The notes under the pieces were generated by a model, which saw only the letters and a program-made list of their open reading frames with translations, was not told the DNA's origin and searched no databases. The position numbers were made by a program, and so were the translations under genes. Positions 44,171-57,429 of a stretch of 64,000 nucleotides of DNA are shown one piece after another. The stretch spans positions 2,108,001-2,172,000 of the forward strand of contig JAOWBW010000036.1 in the NCBI GenBank assembly GCA_026119855.1. Reading direction: 5' to 3'. Each line of letters starts with the position of its first letter. Within the stretch, counting starts at the first letter, position 1. The DNA comes from Campanula takesimana (taxonomy: Eukaryota > Streptophyta > Magnoliopsida > Asterales > Campanulaceae).

Positions 44171-47100
44171 ATGGGTCCTAAGAAAGCTTCGAAATCTACA
44201 CAAGACGAAATGGTATGGATTCTTAAACTCTAACTCTTTAAATTTCTGATTTTTTTTCTTTTTCGTCATTCTCTGTGTTCTTCGACTTTTTCAAAACCCG
44301 GATCATACTTTTCTTGTTTAATCTTGCTTCGGTGATCCGTTTTCAAAATCGTTTGTTAGGTTATGTTCATTTTATGATTTCGAGTCTTTATAGCTAAACT
44401 TTTCAACGATCAAGTCATTATATTTCACAAATCTGAAGATTTTCCATTTTCGACTTTACGGTTTTTCGGTTCTTTGAATCCATTTACTAGATTCGTTGTT
44501 GATTTTTACTTGTTTTGTTTTGCATTTTTGTTATCCTTGTCTTCGTACGGTCATTTTGATATATTGTATGCTTGATTTAGTGAAGTTTCACGAATTATGT
44601 GTTCTTGGTGTTCTTGGTGTTCTTCGAGCACTCAAGGCATGTTCTTCGTGTTCTTCATTATTTTTGCTTGACTTGGGTTTCATAATTTTCAAAACTTGTT
44701 TTTCAAAATTCTCACGTTTTGATTCTGAAAACTTGCATACGTATGTTTGCATGTGTTTGTGAGTTTTTATACTGAGTTTAAATTTCTACATAGTAATGCG
44801 CCTATATATGAATTCATGCGCCTAGTATGATTATGCGCACATTGATATTATGCGCCTCAAAGAGATTCTTGCGCTTACTTGTGTTTGCGCCTCAATCCTT
44901 TATGCGCCTAATAACATTATGCGCCTACACTTACTATGCGCCCCAAATTCATACTTAGTCAATTTTTATGTTCAATTTTTTTTCTTAGTATATTTCATAG
45001 AACCATAAATATGCTCCGTATTTCTATGCGCCTCATAATTTCATGCGCCTACTATAATCATGCGCCTTGACTCACTGTGCTCTCTTATGCGCCTATGACT
45101 CTCTGCGCCTAATTATTTTATGCGCCTAAAATTTTGTATGCGCCTAGTCCTCACTTCGCCTATTTATGATTCTATGCGCCTGATTCACACTAATTCCTTT
45201 CAATGTTTATCTTTTTCAGGATCTCAATAATTTCAGACCTGGTGAAACCTTTGATTTAAACGAGCTAGCTGCTGATCCCATGGGTGTAGATGTTATGGAA
45301 TATATCAGACTTGCTGGACTCCTTCCCTTATTCACTCTGGAGCAACCTTTCTACTCACCGTTCCTAGTTGATGAATTTTTCTCTAGAGCTAAATTTGTGG
45401 AAATTCCAACTGATGTAGAAGGGATGGTGCGCTATCGAATACGCGCAGTGGTTCAAGATGTTGAAATCATTATGTCTGGTGGCACTATCAAAAAAATTGT
45501 CAACTTCAACACAACTGGCCCTTTGAGTGTTGCTGGCAAAATCAGTTCTTATTCAGACGCTGCTCAAAATATTATGGCACGCTCTCTTCTTAAGATCCCT
45601 ACTCTTCAAAACAATATCAAAACTGTGGAAATTAGAGATGGTGGTGATTTACTGGTGCATATTGCGCATCTGGTTGGCACTTCCATTATTTTCAAAACTG
45701 GAAATGTCAACAGATTTACTATGGAGCAGTGGGAATATACAGCTGCTATTATGGCAAAGACCATCCTCAACTGGCCTCGTATCTTATTCACAAATCTTCA
45801 GGACCAGATTGACAAGTACAACAAAAGCAAGGCTGAGGGAAAGACGAAGTTCAAGACTCACTGCCGTATTCTAACCAAGATCTTTCTCTCCTATCCTGCT
45901 CTTGCAAATTTCCTTGCTCAGAACCCAGCCTACCAAACCACTGATGTCCCTATTTTTGGTAAGGACAGTTTAGTGATAAAAAGGCGCAGAAAGCGCATGG
46001 CCAAGCGCGCGCCAAGGGTGAAAGGCGCTCAGTTGGTTGATGAAGCCACTGATTCTGATGAAGAAGCAGCTGGCGCAGATGGTGAAGAAGAATCTACAGT
46101 AGCGCCACGCGCCGAATCTAGACCTGCTCCTGGTGCAGTTAAAGGCAAAGGCAAAGGGATTGCTGAACAACCAAGCAGACCTGCTAAGCGCCCCAGAACC
46201 GACACTGAAGAAGAAAACGAGCTGAAACACGCTAAAGAAGCCAGTAGACTGGAAGCGCATATGAAAAGAGATGAAGAATTCAGATTGAAACAGGCTGCTG
46301 ATTTATCTAAATCTGAAAGGCACAAAGGCGCAGGGTCTAGCACTGATGCACGCGCGCCTGCTCCTGATGCGCCTCCAACTGTTCATGCGCCTTCTCCAAC
46401 ACCATCTTCTGATCGACAACAACTCAAAGATAAAATCTCTGCAGATTTATTTGGTGAAGATAATGTGGATATACCTCAGGGGGAGCCAGAACCTTTAAGG
46501 CGCAAACCATCTTCAGTGCGCCCAAAGGCTCCTACGCCTCAACCTGAAGAAATTTCTTCAAGTGCAGAGTATCTTCCATCTCCTCCCCGCGCTCCTACTC
46601 CTCCGATGCGCCCCTCTACTCCTGCGCCTCCTCCTCCCACTCCTGATATGAGTGTGGTTATTTCTCTTCTACAGCAACTCCAACAAGGCCAATCTCAAAT
46701 GAACTCACAATTAGAGCTTCATACTTCAATGCTTACTCAGCAGGCTGATGAGATTGCTGCCATTAAGGGGGAAATGACGCATAGATGCCAATATCAAGGA
46801 CAAACATTTCCTGACTCCTCAACAGTGGAATGATGCTATTAATCAGATGAACGATTTATTCAAAGGTACTCTTGCTTCCCTTCATGAGAGAATTAGCGCT
46901 GGCATCCAACTCACCGATGGCCAAGATTTTATTGACGCTATAAAGGAAGTAGAGTTGAACATAGCGGGTGATATAAGGAAGCTGTTTGAAATGGTGGCTG
47001 GAGATAACCATAAGTTATTGAGCGTTGATGATAAGCTCAAAGAAGTTAAGGATGAGCTACAAATCCTGGGACTATCTGTCTATGGCGCAGACCCAAATGA

Positions 47101-47561
47101 TGAACCAAGCGTTGCTCCAATTGCGCCTGATTCATATGCGCCTGGATCTCATGCGCCCTCTTCCAGCTCTGCTCCTGCTCCTAGCACGCATGTTGACATT
47201 AATTCCTTGATTTCAAAGATTGAAGTTTTGAAGGAATTAGTTGTCACTCACTTCAACGCCGCGCATTCCAGTGCTGACAGGCGCACATATAGGATTTCCT
47301 CTGACATTGTTTCAGCGCAGGCTGCCATTGAAGCAAACTTTCAGAACGTTGCAGAAAATGTCACTCAACAGCAAGCCATTACTCAACGCACCATTGATGA
47401 ATATCAAAACATCAATGTTGGTCATTTGCGCTACATCAGAGACGGTGTCACGGACACTCATGGTTTAGAACCGTAGTCATCAGCTTGCAAAGCAAATTCA
47501 GCGCTCCGTTTCAGAGATCGTTGAAGGATTGAAGGACGATGACGCGCCTCCCAACCCTTAG
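44171..47561 (+). pseudogene. Element E third gene (spliced, then frameshifted)
   Basis: Exon 1 is 44171-44212 (ATG, 14 codons, 12 of 14 identical to F). The intron is 44213-45219 (ATG|GTATGG…TTTTTCAG|GAT). Exon 2 starts at 45220, in phase. The reading frame is open to about 46780, then shifts. It resumes in another frame (46847 region) and shifts again by a 2-nt loss near 47470. The original stop TAG aligns at 47559-47561. The globular N-terminal part matches F unevenly: about 60% over the first 42 residues after the conserved MG, near 87% over a later 64. Basic patch RRRKRMAKRAPR follows, then a linker rich in Ala-Pro encoded by GCGCCT. Its C-terminal coiled-coil part has about 100 residues F lacks (FKGTLASLHERISAG… region). 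Confidence 0.85.
44796..45186 (+). repeat. ATGCGCCT motif array in element E intron
   Basis: About 15 GCGCC cores in about 390 bp, most as ATGCGCCT, all on the sense strand, separated by dissimilar AT-rich spacers of 10-70 bp. The array ends about 30 bp before the splice acceptor. Confidence 0.87.
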
Positions 47562-48082
47562 TTTCTATTTGATTGTAAGTTTTTAGAATCTTTTGTGATA
47601 GAAACTACTCTTTTGTGTTAGTGATTTAGTGCTTACTTGTTTTAGCACCTTTTGTCTTTGTTCTATTCAAAACTTGTAATCTGTAACTCCTACACCCCAA
47701 GTTTTAATGAGAACAATGCATCACTTATTATCAAACCTTGTTCACTCAAACTCTTTGTTTGTAGAACAATGAATATTGTTTAAAACCATATGCATCATAT
47801 TTGAATGTTTCATACTTTCATGCATTAAGTTTAAACTTGGTTTAAACACATTTCAAAACTAAAATTCATATATCATTTTAAATGTGTTGAAATATTATTT
47901 CTATCTTTCCACATGTATTGCTTTATCCTTATTGGAATAGATTAGAAATCTATATCTTGGACTAGTGTGTGCATTAACTTGAGACATGATTTATCAAAGT
48001 TATTTATTTGAACATGTTTTTATCAAGTATAATGTTTGTCCTTGATATAGTAGGTAATGGCATCAATCAAATATGGGGATAT
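47562..48082 (+). other. Element E 3' untranslated region and altered polypurine tract
   Basis: Homologous to F 24589-25120. The purine tract position 48069-48082 reads AAATATGGGGATAT, with two purine-to-T changes relative to F, so it may no longer prime well. No ORF. Confidence 0.75.
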
Positions 48083-49440
48083 TGTTGGGTATGCCCACAT
48101 ATATCTCAGTTTTAATGTAATAGGATTTATTAGATTTGATTGATCCATCACCTAAGTTTTATTTCATGGACTTTAGACCCACATGTAAGAAGTATTTATA
48201 CTTCATTTTTTAACGTTGTCCATTGTTATAGAATAGGCTTATAAATAGGGCAAGAAGATCAAGATTCAAGAAAATCACATTTTGAGTTGAGCCATGCGCC
48301 TACGCGCCATGCGCCTCATATGCCTTAGCGCGCGCATTCTCTATGCGCCTCTTGGCTCAACGCGCCTCAAAGTGTTTATTCAACACTCAGTGATTTATTG
48401 AAGATTCAAAGACTTGAAGAGAATTCAAATTACGCCAATGATCCAACGGTGGTTAAAAGATGCATATGTGCCTAATCTATTGACACGTGTCCACAACGGT
48501 CACATTTATGTTGAGTGTCAAAATGGCCATAATATATGCATGCTCCAATCAACGAGCGACAGTACATCTTATCCACAAAGATCTCCAACGGCTAGTTTTT
48601 GGAAGTTCACTATAAATACCCCATAACTTCAACATTTTGAAGTTGCTGAGTTTTGCTAAGAATTTCAAGAATTTCTCTCTCAAAGCATTTGTTGAAGATT
48701 TGAAGATTGCCTTTGTTTTTCCAGAATTCCTCAAGAACATCTTCATACCTTCATCCTTAGCCCAGATCTTCAAGATATAACACTTTAGTTTCATTGTGCT
48801 CTAAATCATAAAGATCTAAAGAGCCTTGATACTAAAATCACACACGCACCTCTTTAAGTTTGATCACTTAGATCCTTCTTTTAGAGATACACCGGTTATT
48901 GTTTTGGATTTGTTCATTCATAGAATATTAGATCTTGAGTTAGTGTAGAAGCTCAAAAGTTGTAATTTGTAACACTCATTCATTATATAAGATCTCCATT
49001 AGAAATCCAAGACTAACCATCTTGGTAGAGGACGTAGATCTTTCTTTGATCGAACCTCTCCAAATAGCTTGTGTTATTATCTTGTCATTTACTTTAAAGT
49101 TATTATCTTCACTCACTATTTGCTTGTTTACTCATTGTAGATTGATTGATCTGAATTGTGTTGTGTTGTTAACTCATTTGCCTTAGTTTCTTATTTCACC
49201 CACTTTGAGCCAAAATACTTAGAGTGTGTGTGCGCCCCCCTTTATCATACTTTGCGCCTATTTACATTACTAAATTCTGCTGTGCATTTCACTCGCTCAC
49301 TTAGGCGCATATCATAACGCTTACTTGATAAAGTGCGCATTTGCAATTGTGTTTATCAAAGGTACGAAAAGAATTTTAAAACAGCTATTCACCCCCCCTC
49401 TAGCTATTTTTCATACCCTTGTTGCCCTTTGGGACCAACA
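48083..49440 (+). repeat. Element E 3' LTR (1358 bp)
   Basis: TG…CA repeat matching both pieces of E's 5' LTR. TATA at 48610-48620. GCGCC motifs near 48293-48370, including an extra 'tacgcgccatgcgcc' not in the 5' LTR. The two E LTRs differ by indels, consistent with E being older than F. Confidence 0.93.
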
Positions 49441-49445
49441 GTCGA

Positions 49446-50352
49446 GCTTTCAATTTGGCACGGTCGTGCGCACAAAACAGCACGGTCGTGCCAATTGGGC
49501 CGAACTGCTAGATTTTCAGCCTTTTCCAATTTTAGCCTTTTTGATCAATTCATCCTTTTGTGTGTGACCCCATAGGATTATATTAAGTTGGCAATGAGTC
49601 AAACTAAGGTCAAACCCATAAGTCATGAGCGGACTCTAGCAAGCCATCATAACTACCCAATTAATATAACTTAAACGACGTTCGTTATCCTCATAGAACA
49701 TATCACAATCCTTTTGTCACACGATATCATATTGGATATAAGTCATAGTCCACGTCAACTTATGTTGTCCAATGCTTTCTCGATTCCGAGTATATTGATA
49801 TGAGCAAATGACATTGAACACTTCAATTCATTTGGGTATGGCCATACACTATCATCAATCTCACTCATCGAGAGGCCAAGCAGATATCTCTCTTGAGAGA
49901 GGGAAAATCCCATCTTGACTTATCATTCTTCCCTACATGAATCCGATTATACCAATCGTAGCCTTTATAACCACCCGGTTAGGGGTAGCGTTTGAGTACT
50001 TCAAACATAATGTTCATCATGTGGAAGACTATGATACTCTCAGGTCTAAGGATAAATGATATAACTATATGAGATTTAATTATGACATCTGACTATGACA
50101 TAAATCTCATAGTGGATCATGTCCAGTACGTGTTCACTAACAAGTACCCATAAGCTTAATTTATATCACATACACATTATCATCATATGATCCTCAATTA
50201 AACTTATAATAGTCCTTCATAAGGACTAGGGACGGGATTATTATAATAAACATGTAAAACATATAATAACCCAGAGTTGTTATCTCTATAACAAACTAGA
50301 ACATGATGTAACGCAAGGCCTTTCTCAAGGTCCTAGGGCATAATTTCCAACA
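49446..50352 (-). repeat. Element D 3' LTR, right piece
   Basis: Continues the LTR broken at 22658. It carries GCACGGTCGTGC at 49458-49469 and 49480-49491, and ends CCAACA. The adjoining purine tract (minus strand AAGTGGGAGAT, 50353-50363) shows this is the 3' LTR of a minus-strand element. Confidence 0.92.
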
Positions 50353-50363
50353 ATCTCCCACTT

Positions 50364-53300
50364 GAACTAGGCCCAATCAATGCATATCTAATACCATTGA
50401 GCTTAGCTTATAACCATCATAACAGCATATGGAGAATCATATGTAGGAAGATTATCCTTGTTATCATCATAAATTATTTTGCATATTTTGACATTTCCCA
50501 TATCAACGATTTCTCGTAGAGATGGAAACGTCTGAGTGTGTGTTTAGATCATAGATGAGCCTTTGGCACCTTAACTTGTGGAATAATTATTATTTCACAA
50601 TAAAGGTCCATAGGATTTGTATCACTAGAAACTATTTCTAGTTTTACTAATAACATCTATATTCAAACAACTCCCTTAGTTACAACTCTTGTAACTAAAT
50701 ACTCAATTTTATTGGTAGAATAATTTATAGTGTATTTGCTTGGAACTATTCCAACTAATAGCACTTACTTTAAACATATGTTTATACTGCGATTTAAATT
50801 ACCCTTGTCGATGTGGAAGCATGCACTATGTAACCATTTAATAGATCATCTCCCATGTCAACAACCATCAAGAATGCATCCTTAGTTCTTCTCAAGTACA
50901 TAAGGACATTCTCGACCACTATCTGGTGACTTTCACTAAGATATGATTAGTTTTTGCTCATCATACTCCAAGTATATGAGTTATCCCGTCTAAGTACATA
51001 ATATGACATACATGATAGATCCAATTGCCGAAGCATATGGAATCCTAATCGTGTATTCTTGCTCATTAGTCTTCCACTAAGACTAAGTCTTGCCAAGAAC
51101 ATTGTCATTAGACAACTTTGCAAGTTCTTCTCCAAGAGTCTTACATACTGAACAATTCAGTACTTTGTCTTTATAAGTACTTTGACACAAATCAATCAAC
51201 TTCCTAGATTTATATCAATAGATATTAATTTCAAGGATGTAAGCGGCTTCTTCCTAAGTCTTTCATTAAGAAACTCTTTCAAAATGAATTATATGTCAAC
51301 CACATATACAAGACTAGGAATTAGACTATGCTCCCACTAATTTCTTAGCAAACACAAGTCTCATCTTTGATGAATTTCAAAGATTTGAACACTTCATCAA
51401 AATGATTGTTTCAACTCCAAGAAGCTTGCTTCGATCCATCCCATGGATTTCCACAACTAACATACTTTATTAGAATTTTCTAGACTATCAAAACCTGTAG
51501 GTTGTATCTAATACATCCTTAAGTTAATTCCCGTTAAGGAACTCTGTTTTGATATTCATTTGTCAAATTTCATATTCCAAATATTAGGATTTGACAATGA
51601 GAATTCTAATGTCTTAAAACATAACTACGAGTAAGAAAGTTTTATCATAGTCGAAATATGAGTCAACCTTTCACACTTAATCTTGCTTGAAGAGTATGTT
51701 CCTGGCTACCCATGTTAGTTTTCTCCAAGAAAACTCAACTCCATCCTTTGGTTTTTACACCTTAGGTTAGAATGATCAAGTTCCAAACTTGATTATATAT
51801 AACATGGATTACCTTTTAGATTCTATGACTTCAAGCCATTAATCTAAATACCGAGCGGACTTCGCATTTTGATAGGTGGTAAATATGTCATTCTCAATGA
51901 ACTTTACCTCAATACATTATATTTTGAGAAATACAGTATTTCTTATTATAGATTGTATCCTATTATATATGCAAGTAACTTGTGTAACTTGAACGGATTT
52001 TCACAACTCCTTGTAAATCTTTATTCAATTTCCATCAAAGGTTCAATGTAATTTTCTAGGTCTCGAACTATTCGAGATATATTTTACTCCCACTGTTCTT
52101 TTAGAGATAAACAATTTATCTAGAAAAGTACCATCATAAGCAACAAACAATTTGTTTCTTATAAGTAAAATAATATCCTCAAGTTTTCTTAGGATATCCC
52201 ATGAAAATGCATTTATTAGATTTAAGTGTGAACTTGTTCCAAACAAGTCTTTTCGCAAAAGTCTCACTTTCTTAAATCTTCATGAAATACAAACCGCGTT
52301 TTCTTTTATTCCATATCACATATGGTTCCTTTGAAACTATTTTGATGGAACTCAAATTAGTGTAATTATAGCGGTTTCCAATGAATAACCCTAAAATAAA
52401 TAGTGGAAGATCAATTTGACTTTTATCATCTAATGAACCATATCCAATAAGGTTCAATTCCTCTTTTTAGACACATCATTCAAAATGGTGTTCTTGGTGG
52501 AGTTAATTGTGAAGCGATTTCACAATCTTAAAGATGATTTTCAATTTTTTGGTTCAATTATTCATCATAACGATCGTATCGGAATCTTTGAATAGTTTTG
52601 CCAAGTTTTACCAAAATCCTCTTTTAGCATTGCCTCTTAATGAACCATATACATCGACATGTATTAGGTTTAATAAGTCACTAGCCTTTTACTACTCCTA
52701 GTAAAAGATGTCTTGGTCCAAGTAAATAAGATTTGCATAAATCATATGATTCAAAATGATATGACTTTAAAACTCCGTCCCACGGAATTTTAGATATGCG
52801 TTTCTTATTTATTTGGTCAAAACAATAATGCCTTAAGAATTTTAATAATAATTTATGTTATAATCTTATTCATTACATTGTTCTTCAAGATTTAGGATAT
52901 TAGATTTATTTATATGATTTAACAATACGATAAAGTAAATCACAATAAATAAAGCACTTTCTTATTCTCAATAAGAAATTAATATCCTTCATTATCTTAT
53001 AACAAAATAATACTTTTCCACTTAATAAATAAATTCACTTCATAAGTGTTCTACGGACAATGTTGCAACTCTTGCATCATTACAATTCGTAGATCAACTT
53101 TACTTTTAAGTAGTCTTTTAATTTACTAATTCTTGCACATTTTACAAATGTGGGATCAAATCCGGTATCCAATACCCAATAATTAAAATTTAAAAGATTA
53201 ATCTTATAGCATAAATGTCCGAAGTGGCAGTCTCACTACCATTCACTTTCTTTGATCATCCAGAATTTCGATTACAATTTTAAATGGTCAATCCAATTGC

Positions 53301-54940
53301 CACGATACCAAATTGTACTATTTAGATTTTTATTTTAGCCACAATTATTTCCTTTAGGTTTGACAACATTTGTCTTACCTTTAACTTTTAACCCTCTTTT
53401 CTTTTAGAAATTCATGAAGTCAAAAATAAAATTTTCGACTAAGATCATCATCTTTCCGCACTTTATTTCAGATATTGAGAGCACAAACTGTACGGCCGAA
53501 ACTAAGCCAAAAAGCATCCACAATTCCGTACATCATTCATAAATTTAGAGAACAGTCCATAAGGCCGAACCTAAGCCAAAAGGCATCCACATTTCCGTAT
53601 GAATCTGTAGTCTTGTTTCTTAATTCCATGTCTCACCAATTTAACTGATTTCAGCAATCAAGAACAATTCATGATTCTGACTTCTGAATTGACATCACTT
53701 TTCAGGAAACACGGTTTCAAAAATCAGCCATCTGAAACTAGATTCAATCCCAGATTAATTTTGAAACTGACATTTAATTTCAGGAAACATGGTTTCTAAA
53801 ACCAGCCATCTGACAATTAAATTCAACTCAAAATTTTTATTATAAAAGCGGTAGATTTTCAATTTCTAAAATTTACTTTAAAATTGCTTTCCTTGATTCA
53901 ATTAGAATTTGGTGTTCATGGTGATCGAATCATCACGATTATCAAAACCCAGAATAAACAATTTATTCATGAATCTAAGATCATCAACAAGTTAATCAAA
54001 TTAAATTTTGATGATCCTACGGAACATATTAATCAAATTAATATTGTAATTTAGGTTACTTAGGATTATTAAGAATGTATAATTTCCGTTCTTGCTTTAG
54101 AACAATTCTTAAGCTCATGATCCAATCAAAGAAATTAACTTCATTCTCTTTTAACTTTTCCTTTTAAAGAATAGATCGCAGTAATAAACATAATTAAAGC
54201 ATAATATAACATTATACACAAATATACAAATAAATATACACCTATATTTCATACCAATCATTTAAGAGATAAATTATTTGTATTTCATAAATACTCCCAC
54301 TAAATTATATAACTTTCATATACAACAATTGTATAACATAATTTTAAGTGGGCTAAGATCCATATTTCACTTGATCTTACGTCCGCGAGGGCAAGATGCA
54401 TAAGACCAAGCTATTTAGGTAGATAACTCCTTATCAATCACATCATATGTGACTCTTAGATATTTTATGAGATTGTTTTAGACATCCAATGTCAAATATG
54501 TTTTAGTCTCATCTTGTGCCTTAGGCCCATAACTCTTATGATAGCCTAATTAAGTCAAACCACGTTAAATGCATAGGAACCACTCTTTCACTCATCATGC
54601 TCATACACTGATAGAATTAATGCGCCTCGCGATGGTTAGAGCCCGCATAAAAATACCCAGTATACTCACATGTGTTTTAATAATGGATTGACACATGACT
54701 TAAATTTTTCAAGAAGGTTATTTCATATAGCAACGCGCATAACAAAGGTATAATTAATCCAATTAATTAATGAACGGATACTATGTGAATATAATTATGA
54801 ATTTTAGATTTACATAGAGTCCCACTCTAGGTACAATACATATTGAATAATGAATTTTTTCATAGAGTCCAACTCTATTAAAAATACATTACTTCATAAA
54901 ATCTAATTCCATGAAGAATACGTATTCTACAATGCATCTC
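50364..54940 (-). pseudogene. pol: Element D degenerate interior
   Basis: Homologous to the interior of B and, near the left, to G's RNase H and RT, but without any ORF over about 80 codons. Recognisable blocks are the RNase H/RT region at about 50500-51550 and the region beside it at about 52000-52270 (minus-strand FLDKLFISKR, as B's FLDKRFISKR). The stretch from about 53400 to 54900 has no readable domain. Confidence 0.7.
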
Positions 54941-54949
54941 GAAGTCTGA

Positions 54950-55135
54950 AAATCACGAATTCAGAAATCTGCACTGCACGCGAACTGCACGAAAAATCTG
55001 CACGAATTCGTGCATTGCACGCGAACTGCACGAAAATTCGGCACAAAATGCTGGACTGCGCGTTCGCTGCACGTAATCTGCACGAAAATTCTGCACAAAA
55101 CGTGCATTGCACGCGAACCGCACGATCGCAATTTA
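54950..55135. repeat. CTGCACG-type repeat array in element D 5' region
   Basis: Irregular short repeats built from 'ctgcacg', 'tgcattgcacgcgaa' and 'aaaattctgcac' in an otherwise very AT-rich area, about 320 bp from the primer site. Two units (centred near 54980 and 55035) are close copies of 'gcacgcgaactgcacgaaaa'. This is the position where B carries its CGGTCG palindrome cluster. Confidence 0.75.
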
Positions 55136-55461
55136 TCAAATCTTGATCCTTTAATAAGTCAATTATTTATGATAATCAAATTATCATAAACATCAAACCC
55201 TAAGAACAAATAATTTGTTCTTCAAGATCAAGAATCATCAATTCAATAATCCAATTAAAAAATTGATGATCCGATTAATAGATTAATAATATTAATCATG
55301 CAACTTGAAAACATTGTTCATAATCATACTATATCAAATATATAATTGTTTCACCAAACAATTCACACAAATCCCTTATTCTAAATTCTATCATGCTAGA
55401 TCGTATAATCAAATTATATATTAAACATGATAATATTAAAAATAATCATACATGAACGGGG

Positions 55462-55473
55462 GCTCTGATACCA
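55462..55473 (-). other. Element D primer binding site
   Basis: The minus strand reads TGGTATCAGAGC, one base from the 5' LTR. Confidence 0.93.
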
Positions 55474-55474
55474 C

Positions 55475-56996
55475 TGTTGGGTTTTGAGGCACCTTTTGCA
55501 GCGGAATAAAGCAATATGAAATCGACAAAACCCTAAGCCCCAAGATCCATTCATGATGATTAAATTAATAGCAAGATGAATTTAGAATACTAACCGTTGT
55601 TGTGCATTTAAATTTTCGGATCTCCAAATCTTCAAGTCTTCAAGCTTTAAGATTTGATCTTCTCATTCTTCGCGTTCTTCGTATCAGGATCATAGGAACA
55701 CGAACTTGAGATGTTAAAGCAAACATCCTCTATGTGTATCCACACGCGGACGAATATCTAGAACGATTCTAGATCTGGATTGCTAGACCCATTAGAAAAC
55801 TCTTTTCTAATCTTCAAAGGCTATATGAATTTTGGTGTTCTTGATCGTTGATTCTCAATCTTGGATCAAGAATTATGTTTCTCAAACATACTAGGTTGCA
55901 TTAGTTTAATGGCTGATGAAAAGATGTATTTATAGTCCCTAGTCATTAACCCTTAATGACCTAGAAGACCTAAATCCCGTCACCTAATTAAACTGTCCAA
56001 AATCTGCCTCTAGGAAATCTGGCACGGTCGTGCTCACAAAGTGGCACGGCCGTGCCACTTGTGTCGACCCAGATTTCCCTTGGCAAAATAATGGCACGGT
56101 CGAGCTTTCAATCTGGCACGGTCGTGCGCAAAAACAGCACGGTCGTGCCAATTGGGCCGAACTGCCAGATTTTCAGCTTTTTCCAATTTTAGCCTTTTGA
56201 TCAATTCGTCCTTTTGTGTGTGACCCCATGGATTATATTAAGTTGGCAATGAGTCAAACCCATAAGTCATGAGAGGAATCTAGCAAGCCATCATAACTAC
56301 CCAATTAATATAACTTAAACGACGTTCGTTATCCTCATAGAACATATCACAATTCTTTTGTCACACGGTATCATATTGGACATAAGTCATGGTCCACGTC
56401 AACTTATGTTATCCAATGCTTTCTCGATTCCGAGTAGATTGATATGAGCAAATGACATTGAACACTTCAATTCATTTGGGTATGACCATACACTATCATC
56501 AATCTCACTCATCGAGAGGCCAAGCAGATATCTCTCTTGAGAGAGGGAAAAATCCCATCTTGACTTATCATTCTTCCCTACATGAATCCGATTATGTCAA
56601 TCGTAGCCTTTATAACCACCCAGTTAGGGGTAGCGTTTGAGTACGTCAAACATAATGTTCATCATGTGGAAAACTGATAATCTCAGGTCTAAGGATAAAT
56701 GATATAACTATATGATATTTAATTATGACATCTGACCATGACATAAATCTCATAGTGGGTCATGTCCAGTACGTGTTCACTAACAAGTACCCATAAGATT
56801 AATTTGTATCACATACACATGATCATCATATGATCCTCAATTAAACATATATTAGTCCTTCATAAGAACTAGGGACGGGGATTATTATAATAAACATGTA
56901 AAACATATAATAACCCAGGGTTGTTATCTCTATAACAAATGAGAACATGATGTAACGCAAGGCCTTTCTCAAGGGCCTAGGGCACAATTTCCAACA
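55475..56996 (-). repeat. Element D 5' LTR (1522 bp)
   Basis: Minus-strand TATA-like tatttatag at 55926-55934. Upstream (56030-56150) are four to five CGG(T/C)CG palindromes, including GGCACGGCCGTGCC at 56043-56056. Followed by gttac (56997-57001) and then element A. Confidence 0.93.
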
Positions 56997-57001
56997 GTTA
57001 C

Positions 57002-57429
57002 CCCATACCCATTCCTTAAAAGTGACATCCCGAGAGGAATGAGGTTAAGCCGTTGGCCTTTAATGATTCTTATGTGAAGTAAAACGAGTTACTTAAAAAG
57101 AATCACCTATGTGAGAAACAAGTGTGGGCCGCTTTAAGAAGAATTATGTGAGGCTTAATTCTTAGACCTTCTCACAGAACAAGGCATTGTGCTCCAGGGA
57201 CATAATGGACATAGCTATGAGAGCTGAATTGTGTTAGGGCGATACCTGTGCAAAATGATCGGCTACACAAAAAGCTAGCAGTTCAAGGACATCGTGTCTA
57301 CTGATTAGCGAGTAGAGTAAATATATCTTGCAAGGGAAGGTTCAAAGGGCAGACCCTACCTATCCTATGCAGGTTTTCGACTGCCGGACTTTATCACCTA
57401 TCCTCATGAATTTACTTCATGTGGGGGAT
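57002..57429 (+). other. Element A 3' untranslated region, second part, with polypurine tract
   Basis: No ORF. Ends with ATGTGGGGGAT at 57419-57429 abutting the LTR start TGTTGG, which is the plus-strand primer of A. Confidence 0.82.

Larger units (their letters stand above)
22659..49440 (+). mobile_element. Element E: Sirevirus-like copia retrotransposon (decayed)
   Basis: LTRs start TGTTGGGTATGCCC and end GGGACCAACA. The 5' LTR is 22659-23129 plus 36537-37378 and the 3' LTR is 48083-49440. The duplication gtcga flanks it at 22654-22658 and 49441-49445. The order on the plus strand is LTR, primer site, gag, pol, spacer, a third gene, LTR. That order, a long gag with two CCHC knuckles and an extra gene after pol point to the Sirevirus (SIRE/Maximus) group. 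All three genes carry frameshifts or stops, and the polypurine tract is altered relative to F. Confidence 0.93.
22030..56996 (-). mobile_element. Element D: Ty1/copia retrotransposon split by E
   Basis: The LTRs are 22030-22658 plus 49446-50352 (left, interrupted) and 55475-56996 (right). The flanking duplication is gttac at 22025-22029 and 56997-57001. The left copy is also the right-hand duplication of gypsy C. The primer-site complement at 55462-55473 and the purine tract at 50353-50363 give minus orientation. The LTR family is related to B and G but distinct (TGTTGGGTTTTGAGGCACC). The 5.1-kb interior has no long ORF. Confidence 0.92.

Noticed and set aside
55462..55473. tRNA-like match at the primer sites
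   Set aside because: Only the 12-nt primer-site complement is present; there is no tRNA gene around any of them.
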